From the NCBI GenBank assembly GCA_031761405.1, contig JASEVX010000003.1, forward strand, positions 119,576,727-119,640,726: a DNA stretch of 64,000 bases, given 5' to 3'. Every line of letters begins with the position of its first letter. Within the stretch, counting starts at the first letter, position 1. The notes under the pieces are model-generated. The model worked only from the letters and a program-made list of their open reading frames with translations, made no database searches and was not told the DNA's origin. Position numbers and translations under genes: made by a program. Of the stretch, positions 44,881 to 58,075 are shown piece by piece. Source of the DNA: Serripes groenlandicus. Lineage: Eukaryota; Mollusca; Bivalvia; Cardiida; Cardiidae.

Positions 44881-45120
44881 TAGAGCGTCCGCCTCCGAAT
44901 CCCCGGTCTGGTCATACCAAAGCCTTTGAAAATGATATTAACGGCTGCCCTCCTTGGCGCTCAAGGTTGCGGGGTTACTATTACGACTGACTGGCTTGTG
45001 TCAGGATAAATGGACCAGTAGTACTGGTAATTTAAACCCGGAAACTCCGTGATGGCATGTTAGTTGAAAGCGGCGTAAAACACCGAACAATCATTCAGAC
45101 AGAAACAAGACCTTGATAAT
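44881..45120 (+). mobile_element. SINE body, right of the MULE insertion
   Basis: TAGAGCGTCCGCCTCCGAAT followed by CCCCGGTCTGG completes the tRNA-like head started at 43641. Then comes a body (GGCTGCCCTCCTTGGCGC, TTGCGGGGTTACTATTACG, GACTGGCTTGTGTCAGGATA, CCAGTAGTACTGGTAA) matching 9645-9830 in inverse orientation, and an end (GCGGCGTAAAACACCGAACA) like the ends of the 39.4-kb SINE family. Confidence 0.7.
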
Positions 45121-45360
45121 GAACATGTCTGATCGTCAAATATTTTGAGGAAAAATATTGCTTCATTTCATGTTTATATTAAATAGTTTTGTACATCTAC
45201 GAATTTGTAATAAAAATTGTATTTGTATTCATGTCTCCTTTTTTCTCCATACCCTTTGCACAACGTATGGTTGAAGCCCAAGATTCACGTCAAGGCGAGT
45301 CTCTCTTGCGTATTTAAAATATGATCATTAACTTTCACGTAACCAGTCTTTAAACATACT
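45121..45360. other. Unannotated stretch
   Basis: Nothing recognised. Confidence 0.35.
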
Positions 45361-45565
45361 TCTCTTGTTATAACGATTATTTGTTGAAATTATTTTGACC
45401 GTCTAGGAATCAATTTACGGGCTGTTCCAACGCGCCAGAGGTTACCAGACTGTTGCAAAAAATGAAACAGAAAAGTGTTTTTGTCGTCCTGGTTCTGCAT
45501 TACGATCGAGCTGTTAGACCGCGCCAGAGGTTACCAGCATACATGTGATAGTTTGTGGTGACCTC
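45361..45565. repeat. ~110-bp repeat (GCGCCAGAGGTTACCAG), two units
   Basis: CGCGCCAGAGGTTACCAG occurs near 45429 and 45522 with related context (GAGCTGTT, TTGTTGAAATTATTTTGACCG). The family recurs at 50.64-50.88 kb. Confidence 0.7.
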
Positions 45566-45839
45566 CGACGAAATTACCACCCCAACAATGAATTTTGGAA
45601 CGTCTATGGTGCATTATGGCATATCTTTGGTTTATATGTGACGTATTTAACGTCGGGAAAATGAACCCTTTTTAGGTTAGATCAACGGGTTTCCATTTTA
45701 TTTCCTTTTGTAATCATACCAACATAAATGAATAAAATGAAAAAATGTACACAGTAATACAAAATCATGTATTTTATTTTACGAACATAAACCTTGAGTA
45801 TATAACTGTCCTGTGCACTAATTAAACACTTTACGCACG

Positions 45840-46580
45840 TTTTCCTTTCATCAATTAAAAATGTCATTCCTAACACCAGGGACACTATATTACTGTCAGA
45901 CATGTTTGTCAATGACTGGTATTCAATTGTTGAAAATTCATTTCGAATTTGAAAACTATTTGATACATACACCAACAAAAATGTTAAAATATGTAATACG
46001 GTTTAGAACACGTAACCACAGACTTCCTGTTGAAACCGGTTGTTGGAATGGCACCGATTTAAATATGCGTAAATGTCAATCGTGCGATTCAGATGTAGGT
46101 GATGAATATCATTACTTATTAGAATGTCAATATTTTTGCTCAAATAGAAAACGTTTACTTAACGGCAAATACTATAAAAGACACAATATCCATAGTTTTA
46201 ATGAATTAATGAATATCAAAACAACCAATACGATAGAATACAGAAAATTATGTCTATTTATCAAAGTAATTCTTGTAAAATTTAACTGACGTTTGAGTAA
46301 TATTTACAGAGAATTCTCATTGTAAACGTAACTAAATTTAAAAATCTTTTTTGTTTAATACAGTATCATATATCATAAGTCATTTTTATGAATTTTGATT
46401 CTTTATTATGTGTAGGGTACTCTCCCTCTGATACAAATTCTTAGAATATATCACTGCCAAAGTTCTGCAATATTTATTATTTAAATAATATATGTTATAA
46501 GCCTCAAATGTATATTGTATGTATTTTGTTATTGCTCATATTGTCATGTAACCATTGAGTTAATAAACTGTTTTGAACCG
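45840..46580 (+). mobile_element. 5'-truncated LINE fragment
   Basis: A 3' piece of a non-LTR retrotransposon: the end of the reverse transcriptase ORF (to the stop at 46287-46289) and a ~290-bp 3' region ending in TTAATAAACTGTTTTGAACC. Confidence 0.8.
45861..46289 (+). pseudogene. LINE reverse transcriptase C-terminus, frameshifted
   Basis: From about 45945 the frame reads FEFENYL, then RFRTRNHRLPVETGCWN, then the zinc-finger-like CQSCDSDVGDEYHYLLECQYF (C-x2-C ... H-x4-C). This block closes many LINE RTs in molluscs and cnidarians. Just upstream the matching NDWYSIVENSF is in another frame, so there is a frameshift near 45930. Confidence 0.82.
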
Positions 46581-48075
46581 ATGGTTATTAAGTTCGAGCA
46601 CGGTATGTTACATATATATGAAAGCTCTTTAGGGTAATTATAACTACAATTTATATTTACTTCAATATTTTGTGAAGGTGTTGATCGTTTTTTCTGTTTC
46701 ACACTTGTTTGAGCCGTCAAACAGTTACAATTGTCTCCATCTCTATATGTATATAGAATGTGATATATACTTGTTCAATGTTCATTTGTATATACGTGTA
46801 CTTGTTCAATTTGAAATACGTGCTGTTGATCGTAAATAGCATATGGAAAGGAGGATTTTGTTACCTGGGATTTGGATTTGAATATTGATGAAATATGCGG
46901 TGAATACATGAATGCATCCTTTTCAAGCATAATAGGTACATGATATCTAAACATGGAATTTTATTTTAAGATTTATTTTTAACTACTTATGAGCCAATAT
47001 CTACGACCAATTCAACTGTGACATATAAATAATAATAAACTTCTTTTGATAAAAAAAAATAGAAAAAAGAAATTGCTTGACAGTCAAGATTCATGAGCAT
47101 TGTTTTGCTTTTATGAACATTTTCTGCCTTTTATTTTAATCATAATTACATTTACAATCTTATAAATAGATATATTTGCAAAATTTATTGCCAAGGATGA
47201 TTTCGAATTTGTCTGCTGCAGAATTTAAGAATGTTGAGAAGGGTTATATAAGAAGACTTTAATTGCCAATTAGCTTAAGTCCCTACATGTATGCACAATA
47301 AAGGGGTTATAAAACCAGTTAATTAGTGTGTAACCAACACACATGTGACAAGGCCGGAAATGATTGCATAATGTTACATAACATAAGTCACCCTGACTTC
47401 TGGTATATTGTGATATGGTAGGCCTCTTTAGAATTGCATATATTTCATTGTTTGGGACAATTCAATCAAGAGATAATCCCATGTTTTCAATAACCAACTA
47501 TTCCGTTATCAATCAAAATATTTGTTTCAATATCAGTTATTGTTTTTATTTCAAAATTTAAAACTTTAAGATACAATCTCTTTTGATTATCTGCTTCTCA
47601 TATTTTGACCAAGTTACCATCATCTGGCATTATATATTTACTTTTATCAGGGATTATTATAATGCTCAAAGTATGCATTTGCTACATATACTTTGATTAA
47701 TAGTAAATTCACTACTGCAGAGAGGATATATTTATTCCATAGAAGTCAATTAATTTCATTCTAACTTCCTGGAGCTGGGGACACACACAGACACTTCTTT
47801 GACATAAATTGAACTTATACAAAATCATTTCAATAACTGTTTTGCCTTCTGCAACGATGTGTAGTCGTCTCATTCATTATGAATAAAGCTAAATTATGGC
47901 TTCAATGCGGGCTTTTTGGGGTTAGCTACACTCGCCATGCTGAATTTACTATTTGGCGAGCATTACTCATGTCTGCATCTGTTATTAGGCATCCTGCAAA
48001 TTCATCCCATTCTGTTTTTATACAATATTTTGGCCGTTCTGAAATAAAATTAATGAACATTGAATAAGACTTGAT
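46581..48075. other. Unannotated AT-rich stretch
   Basis: No gene supported. A 62-codon frame at 47879-48067 is unrecognised. Confidence 0.35.
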
Positions 48076-48079
48076 ATTT

Positions 48080-49110
48080 CATGTCAAAACAAGAGGTTTG
48101 TTAAAATAAGAATAATCACGATTGATCATTTAAGATTTATAATATTACATATTACAAAACATTTAAATGAGTTTATTACGGCAATACAGCCCACAACAAG
48201 ATCTTACGTATAACCTTTTTACTTAATTTTGACCCTATTTACCAAATTTTGTTAAATTTCATCGCATTGTTTGTCCATCAATATTAGATTTTTCATTGCA
48301 TACAACAGGTTTGTTAAAACCAAGATTGATAATTTAACATTTACAATCTGACCTTTAAACGTATTTATAAAGGCGACATTGAACAGAAAGTGATGTTTTG
48401 CATAGCCCCGATTCGTCATTTGGCAAATGGCCGTGATCTTTTTTTAAATTCATCGCATTTTTTCACAGGTTTTCACAAACAATTCTAGATAATTCTCGGC
48501 AAACATCAGCTATATTAAAATGATTAGAACAAAGTTTGATCATTCATCATTTATAATATAACATTGAAATGTGTTCTAACGGCAATATAGAACACAGGAC
48601 GGAACTACACATAGCCTGATTTCTTAAATTTGACTTTATTGACCACAGTTTTGTAATTCATCGCATTTGTTATCATTTTTTTCTCCAACAATATTAGATT
48701 CTTCATTGCATACAACAGGTTTGTAAAAATAATTTAAGCCAAGATTGATCATTTAACATTTACAATCTGACCTTTGAATGTGTTTATAACAGCACTATTG
48801 AACACTAAAAGATGTTTTGCATAGCACCTATTTGTTATTTTGACAAAATGGCCGTCATCTTTTTTAAAATTTATCTCAAGTTTTCACAAACAATTCTAGA
48901 AAATTATCGGCAAACATCAGCTATATTAAAATGATTAGAACAAAGTTTGATCATTGATCCTTTATAATATATAATTTAAATATGTTTCTAACGACAATAT
49001 AGAACACATGACGGTCTTACACATAGCCTGTATTCTTCGTTTTGACTTTTTTTACCACAATTTTGTGGGAAAAAATCGACTTCAGAAACTCATTGCAATA
49101 ACTATCATTT
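48080..49110. repeat. ~205-bp satellite in alternating (dimeric) order, about five monomers
   Basis: Monomers start near 48090, 48305, 48510, 48718 and 48917, with the shared start (T)TT(G)TTAAAA...AGATTGATCATT and the shared middle TTATAA(T/C)...ACGGCAATA. Monomers 2 and 4 (GTTTTGCATAGC, TGGCCGT(G/C)ATCTTTTTT) are closer to each other than to 3 and 5 (CATCAGCTATATTAAAATGA), a ~410-bp higher-order period. Confidence 0.82.
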
Positions 49111-50640
49111 TGTGTTTAAATACAAGCTCAAAATTAACGTAAATGTAAGAAATAAAGATAGAAATTATGTTATGTACTTACATTCTCGGTTGTTTTTGTT
49201 TAAACTTATTAATTTTAATAAAACATCTGTCTATCTACATCGATTGCCATCGCGGAAATGAATTTACGAAGTGGATAATGACCAGAGGGGCTAATGTCCG
49301 CGTTTCTTACAGCGAGGTGAAGATAACGGAGCTTATCGATTCGTTTCATATCCCTGTAATCAGGGTCTTTGAAAGACCCTGCTGTAATATAGTGTCCCTG
49401 CTAACACCAAGCAAATCCTTTTAAAACAATTAATTACAAGAAGGATTTTGATGCAAATCATCAAAGACGCCGTGCATGATTTTGAAGCATGACTTAAAGG
49501 AAACAGGCGCAGTTAAATATATTTAAATAACCTGTGAAAACAGACAGGATGTAAATATTTCGAACAAAAAGTAACAGAAGTATGATAGCAAAAACGGGAG
49601 TATATAAACAATAATACGAAGTAAATTAAAGATATTTATGATCAAGATTGAGCATTATGAAAGTTTACATGTATAGTTTACATATAGCAAGAATTATTAA
49701 GCCTGTTTTGTTTGTTTGTAATATCAGTTTAATCGTTTTGAACATGCCAGAAGAGAACTGAAAAATAAACGAAAGAAAATGGTCAAGTCAGTTCCCAAAG
49801 AGCAAAGAGCGAAAACCAGTTGGTACGAATCGTTCATCTCGATTGAAACATGAAAAACCGAATACGAATCCAATGAATTTTACAAATCGTATGAAATCGT
49901 GAAAACAGCGAAGTATTCATAACAGAAGGAAGCAGAGACAACTTAATCTATGGGAACCTATGACACCTTGTCGTCTATTAAATAAGAATGATCAAAATCG
50001 CCAAGCGATGACATGCTGCATTTACAAATAATAGAATGTCACGTCACGGCCATGCCTATTGCATAGTTTGGTTAACGTTGTTTTTACAGTTTCTAGAATT
50101 ATACTGTAATTTGTTGTAATTAAATTGAAACATCATTCATTTTTTAAAGATTACCCATTTATTTAAAAATCTCAATATTGAAAATAAGCAAAAACATCGC
50201 CGGAAACTTTTTTCTTAGCTCGTAAACCAAACTATAAAAAACGCGTAGCCTAGAAAGTTAGGGGAAAAGTTATTAAATACCCATTACATGTGTCTGAAGA
50301 TTTTTAATAACTATAGTTTTTCTTTAACAATAATAGTGTTGGTTGCTCCCTTTTCGATTACATCACCCCATGGTACAAAATAAAATCTATCCCATACTGA
50401 CGCCGCGCTTCCACGCGACGTCAATTATACCAGTTCCCGACTCGTTATATCAATATACCATTAAATCAATTATCAGATCGTTGGCGATTACCACACTGAC
50501 ACACATAATAAATCCCACAGGCCAACTGCCTACCTACATTGGTAACATTATGGGTCTAAATATTCCGGGACAAATATGCGTCCCTCCGGGACAGAGATAT
50601 GATTATCGGGACAATCCCGAACGTTCGGGACAATATCACA
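49111..50640. other. Unannotated stretch with a short hairpin
   Basis: No gene recognised. 49359-49380 contains CAGGGTCTTTGAAAGACCCTG, a 10-bp-arm near-perfect hairpin. Open frames at 49167-49424 and 50343-50696 have no domain I can name. Confidence 0.35.
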
Positions 50641-50885
50641 TTTATGTTACCAGGCTGTTTCATAAGATTATCATAAAATTGTTTAAAATGTTTTAACCGT
50701 CTAGTTATTGACTAACAAGTTGTTAGAACCCTCCAGAGGTTACCATGCTGTTTCATAAACTTATTCGAAAATTGTTGAAATTGTTTTAACCATCCAAATA
50801 TTACTTTATGAGCTGTAAGTCCGCGCCAGACGTTACCAGACTTTTTCTCACTATCTTATAGTGAAATATTGTTGAAAATAGTAAT
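50641..50885. repeat. ~105-bp repeat (AGAGGTTACCAGnCTGTTTC), two to three units
   Basis: TTACCAGGCTGTTTCATAAG, AGAGGTTACCATGCTGTTTC and GCCAGACGTTACCAGACT occur at 50646, 50735 and 50824 with TTGTTTAAA/TGTTTTAACC(G/A)TC between them. Related to 45.36-45.57 kb. Confidence 0.75.
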
Positions 50886-51411
50886 GTTTCATTTCAACGA
50901 AACGTGTATTCTTACTACACTTTAAGTTTTCCGAATTATAACGTCAGACAGAGATGTCCGTGGTATTACCAGTCTCGAAAGGCCACTGAACCAAGAAATT
51001 GAATCAGATCATCCAAACAAATTTGGCACATCGTGTTCATTCCTGGTAAGGCACAAAGTGGCGTGGCTTACAAAATGTACCGGTCTCAAACCAATTGTAT
51101 TTAAGCCAGAAGCATATGTAATGCGTATTGATAAATAAATGTTGTTGATATTTATAATTAATTAAAAGTTATATATAATTTCGGAACAGGCTTCGTCTAG
51201 TTAACGAGGTGTCATGTTCGAAAAATGATATCGATGATAATTAATTGATATGTGAAAGATGATAATATATTTAGGAATATAACATGAAATAATGTAGGAA
51301 TATACCTAGTTGTTCTTAAATTGGCATGCACATATACGTTAATCGCACTCGACAGCCTGGTGATAAAAACAGGTCTAAAACAAGATGTGTTTGTGAAACA
51401 CTGATGCCCCC

Positions 51412-52720
51412 GAATGGCAACATCTAGGTCAAAGGTCAAGGTCGCCAGGTCAAAAATGTTGGTACTGACAGAAAGGTCATGTCACAAGGAATACACATGT
51501 GAAATATGGCAGCCGTACCTGTTATGGTTCAAAAGTAGTGGTCAAAGTTAAATAAAAATCTAGAATGGCAACATCTAGGTCAAAGGTCAAGGTCGAAAGG
51601 TGAACAATGTTGGTATTGACAGAAAGGTCATGTCACAAGGTATACACATGTGAAATATGGTAGCCATACCTGTTATGGTTCAAAAGTAGTGATTAAGGTT
51701 AAAGTTTGTTTCGAGAATGGCAACATCTAGGTCAAAGGTCAAGGTCGCAAGGTGAAAATTGTTGTTGCTGACAGAAAGGTCATGTCACAAGCTGTTATGG
51801 TTCAAAAGAAGTGGTCAATGTTAAAGTTTTTTTTGAGAATGGCAACATCTAGGTCAAAGGTCAAGGTCGCAAGGTCAAACATGTTGGTACTGACAGAAAG
51901 GTCATGTCACAAGGAATACACATGTGAAATATGGTAGCCCTACCTGTCATGGTTCAAAAGAAATGGCCAAGGTTAACGTTTTTTTCGAGAATGGCAACAT
52001 CTAGGTCAAAGGTCAAGGTCGCAAGGTCAAAGATGTTGGTACTGACAGAAAGGTCATGTCACAAGGAATACACATGTGAAATATGGTAGCCGTACCTGTT
52101 ATGGTTCAAAAGTAATGGCCAAGGTTAAAGGTTTTTTTCGAGAATGGCAACATCTAGGTCAAAGGTCAAGATCGCAAGGTCAAAAATGTTGGTACTGACA
52201 GAAAGGTCATGTCACAAGGAATACACATGTGAAATATGGTAGCCGTACCTGTTATGGTTCAAAAGTAATGGCCAAGGTTAAAAAAAAATTTGAGAATGGC
52301 AACATCTAGGTCAAAGGTCAAGGTCGCAAGGTCAAAAATGTTGGTACTGTCAGAAAGGTCATGTCACAAGAAATACACATGTGAAATATGGTAGCCGTAC
52401 CTGTTATGGTTCAAAAGAAGTGGTCAAGGTTAAAGTTTTTTTTGTGCAGACAGACAGACGTGCAGACAGACAGACAGACAGAATTTTTTTTTTGAGAATG
52501 GCAACATCTAGGTCAAAGGTCAAGGTCGCAAGGTCAAAAATGTTGGTACTGACAGAAAGGTCATGTCACAAGGAATACACATGTGAAATATGGTAGCCGT
52601 ACCTGTTATGGTTCAAAAGTAGTGGTCAAGGTTAAAGTTTGTTGTGCAGACAGACAGACGTGCAGACAGACAGACAGACAGACAGACATACAGACAGACA
52701 GACAGACAGACGTGCATAAA
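51412..52720 (+). repeat. ~152-bp satellite, eight units, ending in a GACA microsatellite
   Basis: Units start with GAATGGCAACATCTAGGTCA at 51412, 51563, 51715, 51837, 51989, 52142, 52294 and 52496. Each carries AAAGGTCAAGGTCGCAAGGT, GACAGAAAGGTCATGTCACA and CTGTTATGGTTCAAAAG. Unit three is missing ~30 bp. Unit seven has an extra ~50 bp carrying a GACAGACAGACG tail, the same tail that closes the array at 52649-52713. Units are very similar to each other. The short frames inside are not genes. Confidence 0.93.
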
Positions 52721-52920
52721 AATGTAAACAGCTTTTGCTAAATCAGATTCGGATTGCAAAGATAAAAATATTATTATTCTCCTCAACTTAATTACGTCAA
52801 TAATCGCTATGATTAAGTTATATTAAATTAATTATGCGGAGCGTCAAACAAAAGTGATTATTATTATCTTCATTTCCTCCATATTTTAAACTTATACAAA
52901 CAGAACACAAATTCACATAA

Positions 52921-54075
<1,155 letters not shown>

Positions 54076-54400
54076 TACTATCGAATCAACATAGATAATC
54101 AATTCTCTAGAAAATATCAAATTAACAGTAAATGCATATATATATCATTTGTCGGCAAGCGTATGAATGTTTAGTCATATGCCCATTCACTAGCGAGTGA
54201 CGTAGTTAACGGAAGTCGAACCCATATGCTGAAGAACCATGTAAATCTCACAGATATGCCGAATCAACACAGAGAATCAATTCTCAAGAGAATATCAATT
54301 TAATAATAAAGGCATATATGTCATGTGTCTGCAGGCATGTATGAATTTTGAGTTTTACGCCCATTGACTAGTGAGTGACGTAGTTAACAGGTGCCAATTA
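54076..54400. repeat. Tandem duplication, ~178-bp offset
   Basis: ATCGAATCAACATAGATAAT at 54079 and GCCGAATCAACACAGAGAAT at 54256 start parallel blocks. Both end GCCCATT(C/G)ACTAG(C/T)GAGTGACGTAGTTAAC. Confidence 0.8.
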
Positions 54401-55635
54401 TGTAACGCTAGCAAACCTGACCTTCGACCCAACGTTGTAGAGCAATGTATCTGCAGAGCTCCAGATAAGGTGCGTGAATACATTATCACTGCATTGAAAT
54501 GCAGGAAAAACGAATGAAAATATTTCCTGTTCGTCGTATCACGCATTTAAATCCGGAATAACGAATATAGAAAATTTTCTGCGCGTCGTTTTAATCATAA
54601 GACAAAATGAAAGTGACGTATTTTCCAGAGAAATCCCGATCGTTAAATATAATCGCGGTCGAATAAATTACCCTAACACCGTATGTAATTCGCCTACTTC
54701 ACCGGTATGTGCAGTTTTTACGGAACAACGAGTTCTCACGCTTCGGAATTTATACACAAATAATGTCTGCTCCAAGCGAAAAAGATCCGTCTGCACAACC
54801 AATTAAACCTGGTTCGTTATTAAAATATATCAAAATGGAAGAACTGCTGAGTTAAATTAATCGATGACATGGTAAATAAACAACGGCCAATTTAAAGAAA
54901 ACATCATGAAAAAGTTCCCGCCAAAACAATCGATCTTTGCATACGGGAGTTCCCGTGGATGATTTTGACTGATGCAGTGATGTATTTTGTTTTTTTCTCC
55001 CCTAGTTATACACAATGTGTCCCTCAAATAATAAAGTTCATCAAGATTAAGTGATTTACCAATATTATTTAATATTTAATTCGCATACCAATGAATCATT
55101 CTGGAGACCTGACTTTAATCCATCGGAAGGGTTAAATGTGTTTAAGTAAGAATAGACAATACTGTAATGGTATGAATACCCTGATAAATCAAATGCATCA
55201 TGACAAACATGTTGCAGATGGTAACAAAAATAGATAATGACAAGCATACTTAACTCTTTCCCAAAAAATAGATGTTTTTCTTGATAAAACAAGCATTTTG
55301 ACGCGCACCTTTGCCAGAATGGCTGATAAATATAAATTAATGGTCCATAATTAGAACATCGTTTTCAAGTTGGAAACGGAGACAAAACGGTGAGATTTCC
55401 CTGTGTGCGTTTAAGTGTTATTTGTCATTTTATTTTTCTTCTATCATCTTAAGGAAACAAATAGAATTGCACAACGATACTTCCACAAATCTGTTGGCAT
55501 CTCTGTGATACAGAGCTCTAGATACTTACTTGGGTCAAAAATGTTTCAATCCCTAAAATAATTATTAAAGAGTGAATCACTGCAGGAAGCCCATCATCCC
55601 ACAATAAGGAAGGTCAACATGCATGCACAACTCTA
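54401..55635. other. Unannotated stretch
   Basis: No gene or repeat recognised. Confidence 0.35.
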
Positions 55636-55835
55636 ACTAAAATTTCAAGTTAGAAAAGGCGCATAATTGTGTCAAAATCTGATATAGAGTTATGGGACTT
55701 GTCCTGCAAGGTCATTTGATGATGTCCAATAAGTGAGTGAAGTTTCAAAATTTAACCAAAGTTGCAACGCCAACACCGACGCACAAGTGACTGTTATAGC
55801 TCTCATATTCTTCGAATAGTCGAGCTAAAAAAAAA
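55636..55835 (-). repeat. Dispersed repeat, inverted copy of the 8.44-9.33-kb family
   Basis: On the minus strand: TTAGCTCGACTATTCGAAGA, GCGTCGGTGTTGGCGTTGCA, AACTTCACTCACTTATTGGA, TCCCATAACTCTATATCAGA. These match the head of the repeat at 8.57-8.75 kb, and this copy also shows the AGCTCGACTATTCGAAG start missing there. Confidence 0.8.
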
Positions 55836-56144
55836 TACTAAGTTTTAAAGCAAGTTTAAAACAAACAAAAAACATGATCAAATGCAATTATTAATTACAT
55901 TTTCAAAAGAATTCGTTACAGGTACTTTCAGTACTTTGATTTGCTTTGAGACAGATTATGAATTTTGGGACATAATAGGACATGTCTGCAGCATAAGATC
56001 ATATTTTCCTCAAAATGGGATATTTCTTTTTTAAAGAGAAAACAACATTGCAAGGAAATGAGTGGTTATAACATTTTGCGACAGTAGTGTCCTTAGTCGT
56101 TACTGTTATTTCTAACAAATGTCTTCTGTTGGCGGTACATGCAA

Positions 56145-56330
<186 letters not shown>

Positions 56331-56375
56331 GAGCCAGAACACATAAAGAGAGAAAGAGAGAGACATAGAGAGAGA

Positions 56376-57650
56376 TGTATAATGTATTTTTATATACAAG
56401 TTGACTCGGGGACCAGAAAAATATGCAGGCAATCATTAAGTTCATATTCTATTATTGGAAGCCGCCGGTAGGCGGCTTCCTGTAGGGATGCTTTTAATTT
56501 TCGGTCAAGGAGAATATTTAGACCTGCCAGCGTGACCACATATCTGGATTTCTCTTTGTGCTTTCTAAGTACATTAATTTAAGATAATGACTTTTAAAAC
56601 ATCCCTTTTACACTCTATATACATGTGGGAGTTCTACAAATTAAAAACAAAAGACAAAGGCCAGTATAATAATTGAATGTATGTACATTTTTATTTAAGC
56701 GAAATTCATACTGTATCTACTCTAGACAGTAAAATGGAGAACCGTTCTATTGAATTTGTAAATGTAGTCTGGTTACTTAAAATTACATGCTATGATATAT
56801 TACGCAGTAATTAGACGAAGAAGCCTCGTCCCGTATTCACTAAAGTTTTCAATTTAGATATTTGTCTAAATCTAAATCTTAATATTTAGTCAACGTTTTA
56901 GATTTAATCCGTATTCACCAACGCGTTTTAAACTGATCTCAATTTGGTCTAGTGTGTAAATGTCGTAAGCGGCCACGCAGCGACTCTGGTTCCCGAATCA
57001 AGTTAAGAGCTAAAATAAAAGACAGTACCATTCATCTATAGTCTATTTATAGATTTTCATTTTTATCGCAATTTCACATACATTTTTCATTTGCTTTGCT
57101 TTTAATAATCTGACTTTCATGTTCAGTACATACTGGATTCAAAGTTAACTTTTAGTACAATTGTCATCGCAAAATGCAGACATGAAAAGATTTAAACCAC
57201 AGAAATATCTGTTTCAAGATCAATTTCGTTCTTTTTCGCTGTTGCAATTCCACATTTCATGAATATCGCGGTAAACACGATATCGGTGTATTTTGCCTAG
57301 CCAACAACATGTTTTATCACGGATGCGATGTGAACATCCAGAATACTTAAATGAAATGAAATATTCTGGTACTTACAAACAAAGTGTGATCGGCTTAACT
57401 GAACTGCATTTAACTTATCACTGTAAATGTAGACAGCATTTCAACTCTTATATCAACTGGTATATTTACAGTTTGAGAAATAAGTTCAAGTAAATTTTCA
57501 AGCACTGGTTTAACGTTTTCAAATAAAATGAAACTAGTTCCTATGTTAATCCTTTCCCTTATACGTAGCACATTAAGTAAAAATTGGAACATCTTGCTAA
57601 ATAATTTATGGACATAAAGTAGAAAATAGTGTAGCAAAAGGATAAATTCC
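56376..57650. other. Unannotated stretch
   Basis: 56455-56482 contains an inverted repeat, GGAAGCCGCC/GGCGGCTTCC, a strong short hairpin. 56826-56925 has CCCGTATTCAC(T/C) twice (~56830 and ~56910). No gene. Confidence 0.4.
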
Positions 57651-57764
57651 TCGTGATCAATTTCTCTTTTTGTCACAATGTTTTCAAAAGTCGCTGCAGC
57701 TATTGTCAGTCTTTCGGATTACGTGTACATAGAAATAAGTTTACTTGATTTTCTGAATGCTAAT

Positions 57765-58075
57765 CACAACACGAGTTCACATCAGTTTCGTCAACTCGAG
57801 ATTGTGCGTTTAATTGCTCAATTTGCCACAATAATTTCAACTCTTTTCAATTATCTTACTATCATTTATAGAGATTTTCTATGTTTTGTACTTGATGATT
57901 TTAAAGTCTGTTAGAGTAAACATCATTGACATCATTGTGTCAAAAGGAGAAATTGCTCATAATGAGCAATATCTGCATTTGCCACAATAATTCAACACTT
58001 TTCAATTACCATACGATCATTTATAGAGATTTGTTTTTACTTGATAATTTCAAAGTCGTCTACTGCAGATGTGTC
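57765..58075. repeat. Tandem duplication, ~145-bp offset
   Basis: ATTTGCCACAATAATTTCAA ... TTTCAATTA ... ATCATTTATAGAGATTT ... GATGATTTTAAAGTC near 57820-57910 recurs as ATTTGCCACAATAATTCAAC ... GATAATTTCAAAGTC near 57975-58060. Confidence 0.75.

Noticed and set aside
50343..50696. 117-codon plus-strand frame
   Set aside because: It overlaps the start of a tandem repeat and shows no domain, signal peptide or splice support.
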